From Oscillospiraceae bacterium (GTDB taxonomy: Bacteria; Bacillota; Clostridia; Oscillospirales; Oscillospiraceae), in contig SVMI01000001.1 in the NCBI GenBank assembly GCA_015067495.1, forward strand, positions 186,001 through 250,000: a stretch of DNA of 64,000 nucleotides, in the 5' to 3' direction. A program made the translations under genes and the position numbers. Shown in pieces: positions 32,715-41,597 of this stretch (the first letter of the stretch is position 1; each line of letters begins with the position of its first letter). The notes below the pieces were generated by a model, which was given only the letters and a program-made list of their open reading frames with translations, was not told the DNA's origin and did no database searches.

Positions 32715-33464
32715 ATGAGCATGATGATTTCTAAATGCCCCTGCTGCCATGGAACGCTGAATATCACATCTTTACAGTGTTCCAATTGTGGCACAGAACT
32801 TCGAAACACATTTGAGATAAGCGTATTCGACCGACTGGACAAAGAACAAATGGGCTTTCTCCTTTCTTTTTTGAAGCATCGTGGCAACCTGAAAAGTCTA
32901 CAAGAGGAAATCGACATTTCCTATCCCACAGCAAAAAAGAAATTGGAAGAGTTACTGATCGCCTTGGAGATTACGCAAGAACAAAAAGGCAGCGCAGAAA
33001 GGAAACATGTGGATATGAGTCGTATTGTCATAAATAGAAACAGTAATCGTGCCTCGGAAATCATCAAAGCAAAACTGAGGGATCATGGCGGTCGTGTTAT
33101 AGTGTACACTGCAAGAGGTCTGCCTTGCGAAGTCTGGATGAATGCAGATGGCACTTCTTTTAGTAGCGATAAGCTTCCGATTAAGCCACCTTATGAGTAT
33201 CATGTATTTGATGTGATCGTGGATTTGTTGATGTCGCAAGGCGGTCGCGCAAGAAAGGGTAATGGTAGAAATTACAAACTGGGAGAAAGCAACTGCGATG
33301 AGACAACGGTGGTCGGTGCGGTAGCTTTAGAGCGGGGATATACTGTTGGAAACTCCGTTTTTGATCCGGTGTTTGTTTTTGCGGCTATTTTGGAATGGGC
33401 GGGCATCGCACACAACGAGCGCGGCGAATTGGTTTTGACCCACCAGTATAGAAACATACTATGA
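32715..33464 (+). CDS. DUF2089-like zinc-ribbon/HTH protein with an unknown C-terminal domain
   Basis: The 249-residue protein starts with a zinc ribbon (CPCCHGTL...CSNCGTEL). A DUF2089-type helical/HTH segment follows (about 30-85: FDRLDKEQMGFLLSFLKHRGNLKSLQEEIDISYPTAKKKLEEL), typical of putative transcriptional regulators. Ordinary DUF2089 proteins are about 120 residues; here a further roughly 150 residues (from about 95) form a domain I cannot place, with GLPCEVWMNADG and VVGAVALERGYTVGNSVFDP. AGAGGTGATTACT precedes the ATG. Base composition is AT-rich. A terminator follows. Confidence 0.7.
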   Translation: MSMMISKCPCCHGTLNITSLQCSNCGTELRNTFEISVFDRLDKEQMGFLLSFLKHRGNLKSLQEEIDISYPTAKKKLEELLIALEITQEQKGSAERKHVDMSRIVINRNSNRASEIIKAKLRDHGGRVIVYTARGLPCEVWMNADGTSFSSDKLPIKPPYEYHVFDVIVDLLMSQGGRARKGNGRNYKLGESNCDETTVVGAVALERGYTVGNSVFDPVFVFAAILEWAGIAHNERGELVLTHQYRNIL

Positions 33465-33508
33465 TTCGACTGTTTTATGTAAATCCTATAAGATAACCCG
33501 CACCATAT

Positions 33509-33558
33509 CGGGTGTTTATCGCACAAAAATGTGATAAACACTCGATTTTTCTTTTTTC
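33509..33558 (+). terminator. Terminator of the DUF2089-like gene
   Basis: Stem CGGGTGTTTATC...CAC / GTG.ATAAACACTCG (one bulge) with an A-rich loop, followed by ATTTTTCTTTTTTCG. Confidence 0.8.
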
Positions 33559-33599
33559 GTGTGATATACTGTCTGTGGACTGACAAAAGGAGATAAATT

Positions 33600-35375
33600 A
33601 TGAAGAAATTTTTATCGTATATACTGGTTGTTACGCTGTTGCTGGCGACCTTGCTGACGGCATGTACGCCCGTCGTTCCCGACGACGGAACACAGCCCAC
33701 CGATCCTTCGGAAACCCAGAAGCCTACCACCGGCACGGAAGCCACGGAGCCGGGGCATGTGCATATCTGGTCGGATGCCACCTGCACCCAGCCCCCCACC
33801 TGCGCCTGCGGTGAAATGCAGGGGGAAGCACTGGGTCACACTTGGGTCGCGGCGACCTGCACGGCTGCAAAGTATTGCTCTGTCTGCGCTGTTACCGTGG
33901 GAAGTCCCATGGGTCATACCTACGTTGCCGGCATCTGCACCGATTGCGCTGCAGCGGAGCCGACTGACCCCGTTGATCCTTCGGAACACGTCCACACGGA
34001 CGACGATCTGAATGAAACCTGCGATACCTGCGGTGTGTCCGTTGTCGTTTTGATCGATTTTTACGCGATCAACGATCTCCACGGCAAATTCTGCGACACC
34101 GCGGCGCAGCCGGGCGTGGACGAGCTTGCAACCTATCTCAAATCCAGAGAGAATTATGACGACAACGTCATTCTCCTCTCCTCCGGCGATATGTGGCAGG
34201 GTGCGTCGGAGTCCAACCTGACGGGCGGTCTGATCCTGACCGAGTGGATGAACGCCATGGGCTTTGTTTCCATGACCCTTGGCAACCATGAATTTGACTG
34301 GGGCGAGGAAAAGATCAGGAAGAATTTTGAGATCGCGGAGTTCCCGTTCCTTGCCATCAACATTTACAACAGATCCACCGGCGAGCTGGCGGATTACTGC
34401 ACCCCCTCGGTGGTGGTGGAGCGTGACGGCATTCAGATCGGCATCATCGGTGCCATCGGCGATGTCTATTCCTCCATTTCCGCGGATCGGGTGACCGATG
34501 TGGAGTTTAAGGTGGGAAGCCAGCTGACCGCGCTGATCAAGGCGGAGTCGGAGAGACTGAGAAGTCAGGGCGTGGATATTATCGTGCTGTCCGCTCACGA
34601 CGGCATCGACGGCTATGACGCAGCCCTTTCCAATGGCTATGTGGACGTCTGCTTCGAGGGTCACACCCACAGAAAATATGTGCAGACCGACGCCTACGGC
34701 GTGTATCACGTGCAGGGCGGCGGCGAAAACGACGGCATCTCCCACGTGGAGCTGTCTTACAATCTGGTCAGCAGCGACATCAAGGTGACGGAAGCGGAAT
34801 TTCTCGGCACGGCGACCTACACCCACATGGAAGACGACCCCGATACAGAAGCTCTCGAGGACAAGTATTCCAATGTGATCGACTATGCCTATGCGCCGCT
34901 GGGTACGGTCTCCCAGAAGCAGTGGAGCTCCAGAGTGGAGGACATCGTTTCCGAGCTTTACCTGAAGGTGGGCATGGAGCGCTGGGGCGAGGAGTACGAC
35001 ATCGTGCTGGGCGGCGGCTTCCTCAAGACCCGTTCTCCCTATGATCTGGCGGCGGGTCAGGTGACCTATTCTCAGGTGCTGTCCCTTTTTCCCTTTGACA
35101 ATCAGATCGTGCTGTGCAGGATCTCGGGCAGAAACCTGAAAAATCGCTTTGTCAACACCAATAACTCCGATTATCACAACACCTACAGTGAGTACGGCAA
35201 CAGCATCAAAAACAGGATAGACACCTCCAAGACCTATTACATCGTGGTGGATATGTACACCGCAGTCTACGCCCCCAACGGCTTGACCATTGTGGAATAC
35301 TACGACGACAATGTGTTTGCCCGTGACCTGCTGGCGCAGGAGATCATGGCTGGGCGTTTCGATACAAGCAAATGA
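33600..35375 (+). CDS. Surface 5'-nucleotidase / metallophosphatase lipoprotein
   Basis: This protein hydrolyses nucleotides or related phosphoesters outside the cell for nucleoside and phosphate scavenging. The 591-residue precursor has a lipobox LLTAC (Cys22), a Thr/Pro-rich stretch and Cys/His-rich repeats (HTWVAATCTAAKYCSVC, residues about 50-120) typical of clostridial surface proteins. The metallophosphatase domain follows with DLHGKF, SGDMWQG, GNHEFDWG and GHTHRK, then a C-terminal 5'-nucleotidase domain. There is no LPxTG or S-layer anchor, so it is probably lipid-anchored. Monocistronic; AAAGGAGATAAATT precedes the start. Confidence 0.9.
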   Translation: MKKFLSYILVVTLLLATLLTACTPVVPDDGTQPTDPSETQKPTTGTEATEPGHVHIWSDATCTQPPTCACGEMQGEALGHTWVAATCTAAKYCSVCAVTVGSPMGHTYVAGICTDCAAAEPTDPVDPSEHVHTDDDLNETCDTCGVSVVVLIDFYAINDLHGKFCDTAAQPGVDELATYLKSRENYDDNVILLSSGDMWQGASESNLTGGLILTEWMNAMGFVSMTLGNHEFDWGEEKIRKNFEIAEFPFLAINIYNRSTGELADYCTPSVVVERDGIQIGIIGAIGDVYSSISADRVTDVEFKVGSQLTALIKAESERLRSQGVDIIVLSAHDGIDGYDAALSNGYVDVCFEGHTHRKYVQTDAYGVYHVQGGGENDGISHVELSYNLVSSDIKVTEAEFLGTATYTHMEDDPDTEALEDKYSNVIDYAYAPLGTVSQKQWSSRVEDIVSELYLKVGMERWGEEYDIVLGGGFLKTRSPYDLAAGQVTYSQVLSLFPFDNQIVLCRISGRNLKNRFVNTNNSDYHNTYSEYGNSIKNRIDTSKTYYIVVDMYTAVYAPNGLTIVEYYDDNVFARDLLAQEIMAGRFDTSK

Positions 35376-35413
35376 TGCAAGGGGAGCCTTTTGCACAGCC
35401 GTTCAAATTTCCG

Positions 35414-35521
35414 TGTCATCGCGAAGCCCAATAGGGCTGTGGCGATCTCCCGGTACAATGTAACATATCGGCAGATTGTGGCAGGAGATTGCCACGGTCG
35501 CGTTGCTCCCTCGCAATGACA
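35414..35521. repeat. Family 1 repeat, copy h
   Basis: TGTCATCGCGAAGCCC / CCCTCGCAATGACA ends with inner GGCGATCTCC / GGAGATTGCC. Confidence 0.85.
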
Positions 35522-35543
35522 TGGTTGTTGTTACATTTCCCAT

Positions 35544-35690
35544 TGTAGGGGCGGATAATATCCGCCCGCACACAGCCAAAGGCTGTGTCATCGCGAGGAC
35601 GAAGTCCGTGGCGATCTCCCGGTTGAATGTAGCATATCGGCAGATCGTGGCAGGAGATTGCCACGGTCGCGTTGCTCCCTCGCAATGACA
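35544..35690. repeat. Family 2 half-copy followed by family 1 copy i
   Basis: GTAGGGGCGGATAATATCCG (from about 35545) precedes family 1 copy i (35586-35690). Copies h and i are near-identical in their right halves (CCACGGTCGCGTTGCTCCCT) and lie in tandem, suggesting a local duplication. Confidence 0.8.
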
Positions 35691-35744
35691 TGGTTGTTGT
35701 TATGTTTCCGATCGTAGGGACACCGCTCCTGCGGGAAAACGTGC

Positions 35745-35773
35745 TTGCATATTGAATGGGGCTATGTTATAAT
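35745..35773 (+). promoter_or_regulatory. Promoter of the double zinc-ribbon gene
   Basis: -35 TTGCAT (35745-35750), 17 bp, perfect -10 TATAAT (35768-35773). Confidence 0.8.
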
Positions 35774-35820
35774 TTGGGGGCGCATCTATGCGTACATATA
35801 GAAATAAAGGAGTTTTGGAA

Positions 35821-36291
35821 ATGTGGGTTTTATCTTGGAAAAGCTATAAGTTGTCTAAATTTGCTACATTTGTGAGTATCATCGGTGCTTTGGTGCGCTA
35901 TGCGGGCGTGATGTGCCTGTTCGCTGCCGCGATCCCTGCCGCGCTGATTTGTATTGCGATCGGTATTGCGCTTCATTTCTGTGCAGAAGCGATCGCCAAA
36001 AAGAAAGCAGCAAAAGTTTCAAAAAATGCGCAGCCCCAAAAAGCTGCTCCTGAACAAAAGCAGCCTGCGGCTAAGCCCACCGCTCCTGCACCTGCCCAGC
36101 CTGCGGCAGCAGACGGTAAAGTCAAGTGTGGAAAGTGCGGCACCTTTGTTGCAGCAACAACCAAGTTCTGCCCGGAATGCGGAAACCCTATGGTTTCTGA
36201 GAAGCCGAAGCAGAAAAAGTGTCTCAGATGCGGCAAAGAGGTTGAACCCGGAACCAAGTTCTGCCCGGAATGCGGCTACGAAATTAAGTAA
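35821..36291 (+). CDS. Membrane protein with two C-terminal zinc ribbons
   Basis: A 156-residue protein: two hydrophobic helices (about 15-35 and 40-58), a Lys/Ala/Pro/Gln-rich linker (about 60-100), and two zinc ribbons, CGKCGTF...CPECGN and CLRCGKEV...CPECGY. Zinc-ribbon membrane proteins of this plan are frequent in Firmicutes without assigned function. GGAGTTTTGGAA precedes the ATG; a promoter and terminator of its own make it a single-gene unit. Confidence 0.75.
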   Translation: MWVLSWKSYKLSKFATFVSIIGALVRYAGVMCLFAAAIPAALICIAIGIALHFCAEAIAKKKAAKVSKNAQPQKAAPEQKQPAAKPTAPAPAQPAAADGKVKCGKCGTFVAATTKFCPECGNPMVSEKPKQKKCLRCGKEVEPGTKFCPECGYEIK

Positions 36292-36302
36292 TACAGAAAA
36301 GC

Positions 36303-36328
36303 GGGAGGCGTCAGCCTCCCACTTTTTG
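36303..36328 (+). terminator. Terminator of the double zinc-ribbon gene
   Basis: 7-bp GC stem GGGAGGC / GCCTCCC, loop GTCA, followed by ACTTTTTGC. Confidence 0.8.
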
Positions 36329-36377
36329 CAGGAATGGAAATTGAAAAATTCATTTTGCAGGAAATCTTGCGTATTCG

Positions 36378-36406
36378 TTGACTTTTTGCAGGAAATATGT
36401 TATAAT
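36378..36406 (+). promoter_or_regulatory. aspA promoter
   Basis: -35 TTGACT (36378-36383), 17 bp, perfect -10 TATAAT (36401-36406). Confidence 0.9.
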
Positions 36407-36445
36407 ACCTGCGGCAAAATTTGAGAGAGAAAGGAAGACCCTTCC

Positions 36446-37822
36446 ATGAACATGCGCATTGAATCGGACTCCATCGGCACTCGTCAAATCCCCGCTGACG
36501 CTTATTACGGCGTGCAGTCTCTGCGCGGCGCGGAGAATTTCCGGATCACGGGACAGCGTATGCGCCCCGAGTTTATCATCTCCATCGCCCAGATCAAAAA
36601 GGCATGCGCCATCTGCAACCATGCCATCGGTCAGCTGGACAAGGCGATCTTTGATGCCATCGTGCAAGCCTGCGACGAGATCATCGACGGCAAGCTCCAC
36701 GACCAGTTCATCTGCGACCCAATTCAGGGCGGCGCAGGCACTACAGCAAACATGAACGCCAACGAGGTCATTGCCAACCGCGCCATCGAAATTCTCGGCG
36801 GCACCAAGGGCGACTATTCTGTTGTACATCCCAACGATCACGTCAATCATGCCCAGTCCACCAATGACGTCATCCCCACCGCAGCCAAGCTCACTGCGGC
36901 AAAGCTGCTGAAAAATGCAATCGCACAGGTGGCTCGCCTGCGTGACGCGCTGCACGGCAAGGAAGCGGAATTCCACAACATCATCAAGATGGGTCGTACC
37001 CAGATGCAGGATGCTGTTCCCATCCGTCTGGGCGCGGAATTTGGCGCATACGCCAAGGCGATCAGCCGTGACATTGCCCGTATGGAGCGTGCGCTGCTGG
37101 AGATGTACCCCATCAATCTGGGCGGCACGGCGGTCGGAACGGCTTTGAATGCCGACCCTGCATATGTGGACAAGCTGGCACCCGTTCTCGGTGAGATCTG
37201 CGGTCTGCCCCTTGTGAGGGCAGAGGATCTGGTGGACGGCACCCAAAATCTGGATGCCTTTGCTTACGTGTCCGCTGCGCTGAAGACCTGCGCCATTTCC
37301 TGCTCCAAGATCGCAAACGACTTGCGGCTGATGTCCTCCGGCCCTCGCTGCGGCTTTGAGGAGATCAACCTGCCCCCCATGCAGAACGGCTCGTCCATCA
37401 TGCCCGGCAAGGTCAATCCCGTCATTCCCGAGGTCATGAGTCAGGCGGCATTCTGCATTATCGGCAACGACGTGGCGATCACCATGGCGGCGGAAGCCGG
37501 TCAGCTGGAGCTGAACTATGCAGAGCCGGTGCTTTACCACAAGCTGTTTGAATCGCTGGTGGTACTCAGCGGCGCGGTGGATACCTTCACCGATAACTGT
37601 ATCGTGGGAATCACCGCCAATTCCGAGCGTTGCCGGGAGCTGGTGGACGGCTCTGTGGGTGTCATCACCGCCATCTGCCCGAAGCTGGGCTACAAGGACT
37701 CCGCGGACATCGCCAAGACCGCCATCGCCACCGGCGAATCGGTGCGTGAGGTGCTGAAGAGCAAGCATATTCTGTCCGACGACGAGATCGAGAAGCTCCT
37801 CGATCCCGCAAGCATGGTATAA
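36446..37822 (+). CDS. aspA: Aspartate ammonia-lyase
   Basis: AspA deaminates L-aspartate to fumarate and ammonia. The 458-residue protein has the superfamily signature GSSIMPGKVNPVIPEVMSQ, QGGAGTTANMNANEVIANRA and HPNDHVNHAQSTND. The residues after the signature loop (VIPEV rather than TQCEA) favour aspartase over class II fumarase, and the N-terminus RIESDSIGTRQIPADAYYGVQ also fits. With PckA and oxaloacetate decarboxylase it would feed C4 acids. Strong promoter, GAAAGGAAG ribosome site and terminator; monocistronic. Confidence 0.9.
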   Translation: MNMRIESDSIGTRQIPADAYYGVQSLRGAENFRITGQRMRPEFIISIAQIKKACAICNHAIGQLDKAIFDAIVQACDEIIDGKLHDQFICDPIQGGAGTTANMNANEVIANRAIEILGGTKGDYSVVHPNDHVNHAQSTNDVIPTAAKLTAAKLLKNAIAQVARLRDALHGKEAEFHNIIKMGRTQMQDAVPIRLGAEFGAYAKAISRDIARMERALLEMYPINLGGTAVGTALNADPAYVDKLAPVLGEICGLPLVRAEDLVDGTQNLDAFAYVSAALKTCAISCSKIANDLRLMSSGPRCGFEEINLPPMQNGSSIMPGKVNPVIPEVMSQAAFCIIGNDVAITMAAEAGQLELNYAEPVLYHKLFESLVVLSGAVDTFTDNCIVGITANSERCRELVDGSVGVITAICPKLGYKDSADIAKTAIATGESVREVLKSKHILSDDEIEKLLDPASMV

Positions 37823-37829
37823 AATCAAA

Positions 37830-37857
37830 AGCACGACCCACCGGGTCGTGCTTTTTG
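37830..37857 (+). terminator. aspA terminator
   Basis: 10-bp stem AGCACGACCC / GGGTCGTGCT, loop ACC, then TTTTTGC. Confidence 0.88.
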
Positions 37858-37972
37858 CAATATGCATCGTGGGGGCGTGTTGCAGAGCGCAGCGAATCTG
37901 AAATCGAAATGATTGCCGGTGGCAATCATACATTGATTCAATCATGATCCGCCCGCACACAGCCAAAGGCTG

Positions 37973-38082
37973 TGTCATCGCGAAGCCCTTTAGGGCTGTG
38001 GCGATCTCCCGGCACAGTGTAGCAATTCGGTAGATTGCCGCAGGAGATTGCCACGTCAGGCTTCGCCTTCCTCGCAATGACA
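37973..38082. repeat. Family 1 repeat, copy j
   Basis: TGTCATCGCGAAGCCC / TTCCTCGCAATGACA ends. It is preceded by ACAGCCAAAGGCTGTG, as copy i is, and followed by a half family 2 repeat (GTAGGGGCGG at about 38106). It fills the aspA-oxidoreductase gap. Confidence 0.85.
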
Positions 38083-38149
38083 TGGTTGTTGTAACATTTC
38101 CTATTGTAGGGGCGGACAATCACACCATATCCTCCCGTTTCGGGGGCGG

Positions 38150-39085
38150 TCACCAGCCTGCCTTGACCTGTTCGATGGCGCGGATACCCGTAAGGGAGAG
38201 CTCTTCTGTGATAACGGGGCTGTTTTTCAGTCCCTTTTCCATGCAATCGGCGATGTGGGCGGCTTCATAAACAAGCTCGTGGGCGCAGGGAAATTCCAGC
38301 GTTTCGGTCTTGTCACCGATGCGCAGGATGACCTTCTGCGCCTTCCAATAGTTGGGCAGCTCGATGCTGCCCTTTTCACCGAAAATGCGGCAGGTATTGT
38401 CCAAAAGGGCGCGGGTGCTGTTCTTTGCGGTGAACAAAACGCCTGTTTCTGTCTGTCCCGTGAGGATATACTGCCATTCCACACCTGTGGGGAGCTTGCT
38501 TGCTGTGCCGCGGATGTCTGTGATGTCGCCGAAGAGCCATGTGATCAGCTGCACCGCATAGATGCCGCTGCTCAGGAGCGGTCCGCCGCCGGCTTCACTG
38601 TCGAACATCCAGCCGTTGTAGCTGGCGGCAAAGCTGTGACTGAGGGTGACCATGGTGATCTTTCCCAAATCCCCAAGCCGATCCTTTGCCGCGAGGACTG
38701 CCGGCAGAAACAGCATTTTCTGGGCTTCCATGAAGAAAAGACCCTTTTCCTTTGCCAAATCGTACAGCTCTTTCGTTTGCTTTTCGGCGGTGGTGCAGGG
38801 CTTTTCACAGATGACGTGCTTACCCATTTCCAATGCCGCCTTTGCCCAAGGGTAGTGGGCGGTGTTGACGTTGGAGATGTAGACGATATTCACATTTTCA
38901 TCCTGCAGCAGTGCCTCGTGGGAGCCGTAGGCGGTGGGGATGCCCCATTGGGCAGCCTTTTCCCGTGCTTTTTCGAGGGTGCGGGACGACACAGCGACGA
39001 TCTCTCCCTTGCCGCACGCCCGTACCGCGGCGATAAAGCGGGGCGCGATGGAGGAGGTACTGAGGATTCCGTAACGAAGTTTCAT
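38150..39085 (-). CDS. Gfo/Idh/MocA-family oxidoreductase
   Basis: An NAD(P)-dependent dehydrogenase acting on a sugar or polyol derivative, substrate unknown. The 311-residue protein has an N-terminal Rossmann fold (RYGILSTSSIAPRFIAAV), the family's GKHVICEKPCTT motif with the catalytic-region lysine, and a C-terminal alpha/beta dimerisation domain (GGGPLLSSGIYAVQLITWLFG). AAAAAGGAGCTTTTT precedes the ATG at 39085. The upstream hydrolase gene ends 13 bp before it, so the two form an operon. Confidence 0.92.
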   Translation of the reverse strand: MKLRYGILSTSSIAPRFIAAVRACGKGEIVAVSSRTLEKAREKAAQWGIPTAYGSHEALLQDENVNIVYISNVNTAHYPWAKAALEMGKHVICEKPCTTAEKQTKELYDLAKEKGLFFMEAQKMLFLPAVLAAKDRLGDLGKITMVTLSHSFAASYNGWMFDSEAGGGPLLSSGIYAVQLITWLFGDITDIRGTASKLPTGVEWQYILTGQTETGVLFTAKNSTRALLDNTCRIFGEKGSIELPNYWKAQKVILRIGDKTETLEFPCAHELVYEAAHIADCMEKGLKNSPVITEELSLTGIRAIEQVKAGW

Positions 39086-39098
39086 AAAAAGCTCCTTT

Positions 39099-40031
39099 TT
39101 ACGCAGATGCGTCCGAATGGAAAAATGCACGCAGCGTCCGCAGATACGTTTCAGGATCCACCGCGTAGCTTAAGCCGTGACCGGCACCGGGGATGGTGAC
39201 CAGCTGTTTTTTGGACGCGCAGGCATCAAAATTGACCCGGCTCATATGGCAGGGGACAAAATCGTCACTTTCACCGTGGTAGAAAATGACGGGAACGGTG
39301 CAGTTTTTCAGCAGCTCCTCCGGGGAGGCTTCTTCCAGATCAAAGCCGCCGAAGAGCCGCGCTCCCAGCTTGACGAAGAAGTAGCTGAACCGGGGCAGCT
39401 TCATCTTGCCGATGACGAGCTTAATGATGTCCCGTGGACTGGAATAGCCGCAATCGGCTAATATCCCGATCACGTTGGGCGGAAGCTGATAGCCACCTGC
39501 CATCAGCACGGTGGAAGCACCCATGGAGATGCCGGTGAGGATGAGCTTTGCGTCCTCGCCGAAGTGCTTTACCGCAAAATCCACCCATGCAAGGCAATCC
39601 CGATGCTCCCGGATGCCGAAGGTAATGGTGCGTCCGTCGCTTTTTCCGCTGCAGCGTTGATCCACAAGCAGGGCAGAATGTCCCACCTTGAAGCAGCGTT
39701 GAACACCGCCGGGCAGATCCCGCTCCGCATTGCCCCGGTAGCCGTGGAACATCAGCTCGATGGGCGCGCCGGGGGCGTATTCGTAGAAATGGGCATAAAG
39801 GGTCAGCCCGTCGTGGCTTTTGATCTGAAATTCTTCGCTGGGAAGTGCCCGGACTTCCCGCGCCCAACGCTCCATGGATTCCCGGTAGGGTTCGTAGATT
39901 TCGCCCACGGGGATGTCGATCTTATCGCCCATGGGTTTGCGGGGCGGGGCATAAAATGCCATGCGGTAGCAAATGTATGTAATGAGCAGCGTCAGCACCC
40001 CGAGGGTCAGCAAGCTCCAAAGGATCAGCAT
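39099..40031 (-). CDS. Membrane-anchored alpha/beta-hydrolase
   Basis: A 310-residue serine hydrolase with one N-terminal membrane helix (about 2-22). It has the oxyanion motif HGYRG, nucleophile motif GISMGAS, an aspartate in YHGESDDFVP and histidine in GAGHGLSY. It resembles the BAAT/serine-aminopeptidase group of unknown substrate. It is first of a two-gene operon with the Gfo/Idh/MocA oxidoreductase. AAAAGGAGATGATCCC precedes the ATG. Confidence 0.85.
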   Translation of the reverse strand: MLILWSLLTLGVLTLLITYICYRMAFYAPPRKPMGDKIDIPVGEIYEPYRESMERWAREVRALPSEEFQIKSHDGLTLYAHFYEYAPGAPIELMFHGYRGNAERDLPGGVQRCFKVGHSALLVDQRCSGKSDGRTITFGIREHRDCLAWVDFAVKHFGEDAKLILTGISMGASTVLMAGGYQLPPNVIGILADCGYSSPRDIIKLVIGKMKLPRFSYFFVKLGARLFGGFDLEEASPEELLKNCTVPVIFYHGESDDFVPCHMSRVNFDACASKKQLVTIPGAGHGLSYAVDPETYLRTLRAFFHSDASA

Positions 40032-40059
40032 GGGATCATCTCCTTTTGTGATTAAGAGA

Positions 40060-40089
40060 ATTATAGCATCCCAAGGGCGGTTTTCGCAA
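40060..40089 (-). promoter_or_regulatory. Promoter of the hydrolase-oxidoreductase operon
   Basis: Minus strand: -35 TTGCGA (40084-40089), 18 bp, perfect -10 TATAAT (40060-40065). Confidence 0.7.
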
Positions 40090-40107
40090 GTATACAAACA
40101 TTACATC

Positions 40108-40136
40108 TTGCCATTTGTTTGAAAATCGTTTACAAT
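40108..40136 (+). promoter_or_regulatory. Promoter of the FAD-dependent oxidoreductase gene
   Basis: -35 TTGCCA (40108-40113), 17 bp, -10 TACAAT (40131-40136). Confidence 0.7.
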
Positions 40137-40195
40137 CACAGACAGATGATGTTTTTTCTTATGAAAAACAGCAAAAAGTCCCGGGAGGAACGATT

Positions 40196-41560
40196 ATGAA
40201 TTATGACGTGATCATCATCGGCGCAGGTCCGGGCGGTATCTTTGCCGCCTATGAGCTGATGCAGAAAAAGCCGCAGCTGAAGGTGGCGGTCTTTGAGGCA
40301 GGTCATGAGCTGAAAAAACGCCACTGCCCCATCGACGGCGACAAGATCAAAGGCTGTATCGGCTGCAAAAGCTGCTCCATTATGAGCGGTTTTGGCGGCG
40401 CGGGTGCTTTTTCCGACGGAAAATACAACATTACCAACGATTTCGGCGGCACGCTTTTTGAGTTTATCGGCAAAAAGCAGGCGTTGGAGCTGATGCACTA
40501 CGTGGATGGCATCAACATGCGCTACGGCGGCGAAGGTACGAAGCTGTATTCCACAGCCGGAACACGCTTCAAGACCCTGTGCATTCAGAACGATCTGCAC
40601 CTTTTGGATGCGTCCGTGCGCCATCTGGGAACGGATGTGAACTACATCGTGCTGGAAAATCTCTATGCCCAGCTGCGGCAGCAGGTGGAATTTTTCTTCG
40701 ACACCCCCGTGCAGACGGTGAAGGCTGTGGAGGGTGGCTATGAGGTGGTCTGCAAGGATGCAGTTTACACCTGCGAAAAATGCGTGGTCTCCGTGGGTCG
40801 TATCGGCAGCAAGTGGATGGAGAAGGTCTGCAAGGAGCTGGAAATTCCCACAAAATCCAACCGCGTGGACATCGGCGTGCGCGTGGAGCTGCCCGCGGCA
40901 GTCTTTGCCCACCTGACCGACGAGCTTTACGAGAGCAAGATCGTCTACCGCACCGAAAAGTACGGCGACAAGGTGCGCACCTTTTGCATGAATCCCAAGG
41001 GCGCGGTGGTCACGGAAAATACCAACGGCATCATCACCGTCAACGGTCACAGCTATGAAGATCCCGCCCGTCAGACGGAGAACACCAACTTCGCCCTGCT
41101 GGTGGCAAAGCATTTCTCCGAACCCTTTAAGGACTCCAACGGCTACGGCGAGTCCATCGCCCGGCTGAGCAACATGCTGGGCGGCGGTGTGATCGTGCAG
41201 CGCTTCGGTGATCTGATCCGCGGTCGCCGTTCCACCCCCAGCCGCATCGAGGAAGCCTTCATCACGCCCACCCTGACCGCCACCCCCGGCGATCTGAGTC
41301 TGGTGCTGCCCAAGCGAATCCTTGACGGCATCATCGAAATGATCTACGCGCTGGACAAGGTCGCCCCCGGCACAGCCAACGACGATACCCTGCTCTACGG
41401 CGTGGAGGTCAAGTTCTACAACATGGAAGTGGAAGTAGACGAGCATCTGGAGTCCCGGCACAAGGGTCTTTACATCATCGGTGACGGCAGCGGCATCACC
41501 CACTCCCTGTCCCACGCATCCGCCAGCGGCGTCCTCGTCGCCCGGGAGATCGCACAATAA
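40196..41560 (+). CDS. FAD-dependent oxidoreductase (HI0933/uncharacterised dehydrogenase type)
   Basis: A 454-residue flavoprotein with an N-terminal dinucleotide-binding motif IIIGAGPGGIFAAYEL and a C-terminal FAD motif GLYIIGDGSGITHSLSHASASG. A cysteine cluster (HCPIDGDKIKGCIGCKSCSIMSGFGGAGAFSDGKYN) follows the first fold, typical of a widespread clostridial group annotated only as NAD(P)/FAD-dependent dehydrogenase. Substrate unknown. GGGAGGAACGATT precedes the ATG. It shares a bidirectional terminator with the convergent MerR gene. Confidence 0.88.
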   Translation: MNYDVIIIGAGPGGIFAAYELMQKKPQLKVAVFEAGHELKKRHCPIDGDKIKGCIGCKSCSIMSGFGGAGAFSDGKYNITNDFGGTLFEFIGKKQALELMHYVDGINMRYGGEGTKLYSTAGTRFKTLCIQNDLHLLDASVRHLGTDVNYIVLENLYAQLRQQVEFFFDTPVQTVKAVEGGYEVVCKDAVYTCEKCVVSVGRIGSKWMEKVCKELEIPTKSNRVDIGVRVELPAAVFAHLTDELYESKIVYRTEKYGDKVRTFCMNPKGAVVTENTNGIITVNGHSYEDPARQTENTNFALLVAKHFSEPFKDSNGYGESIARLSNMLGGGVIVQRFGDLIRGRRSTPSRIEEAFITPTLTATPGDLSLVLPKRILDGIIEMIYALDKVAPGTANDDTLLYGVEVKFYNMEVEVDEHLESRHKGLYIIGDGSGITHSLSHASASGVLVAREIAQ

Positions 41561-41566
41561 GCAACG

Positions 41567-41595
41567 CCCCCGACAGAAATTCTGTCGGGGGTTTG
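41567..41595. terminator. Bidirectional terminator between the flavoprotein and merR-type genes
   Basis: 12-bp stem CCCCCGACAGAA / TTCTGTCGGGGG (41567-41578, 41580-41591) followed by TTTG on the plus side. Confidence 0.8.
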
Positions 41596-41597
41596 AT

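Noticed and set aside
35414-35690. Two tandem repeat copies read as a CRISPR or direct-repeat array
   Set aside because: Each unit is itself an inverted repeat of family 1; there are only two, separated by a family 2 half-copy.
36446-37822. Class II fumarase
   Set aside because: The superfamily signature continues VIPEVMSQ and the N-terminus is aspartase-like; fumarases usually read TQCEA there.
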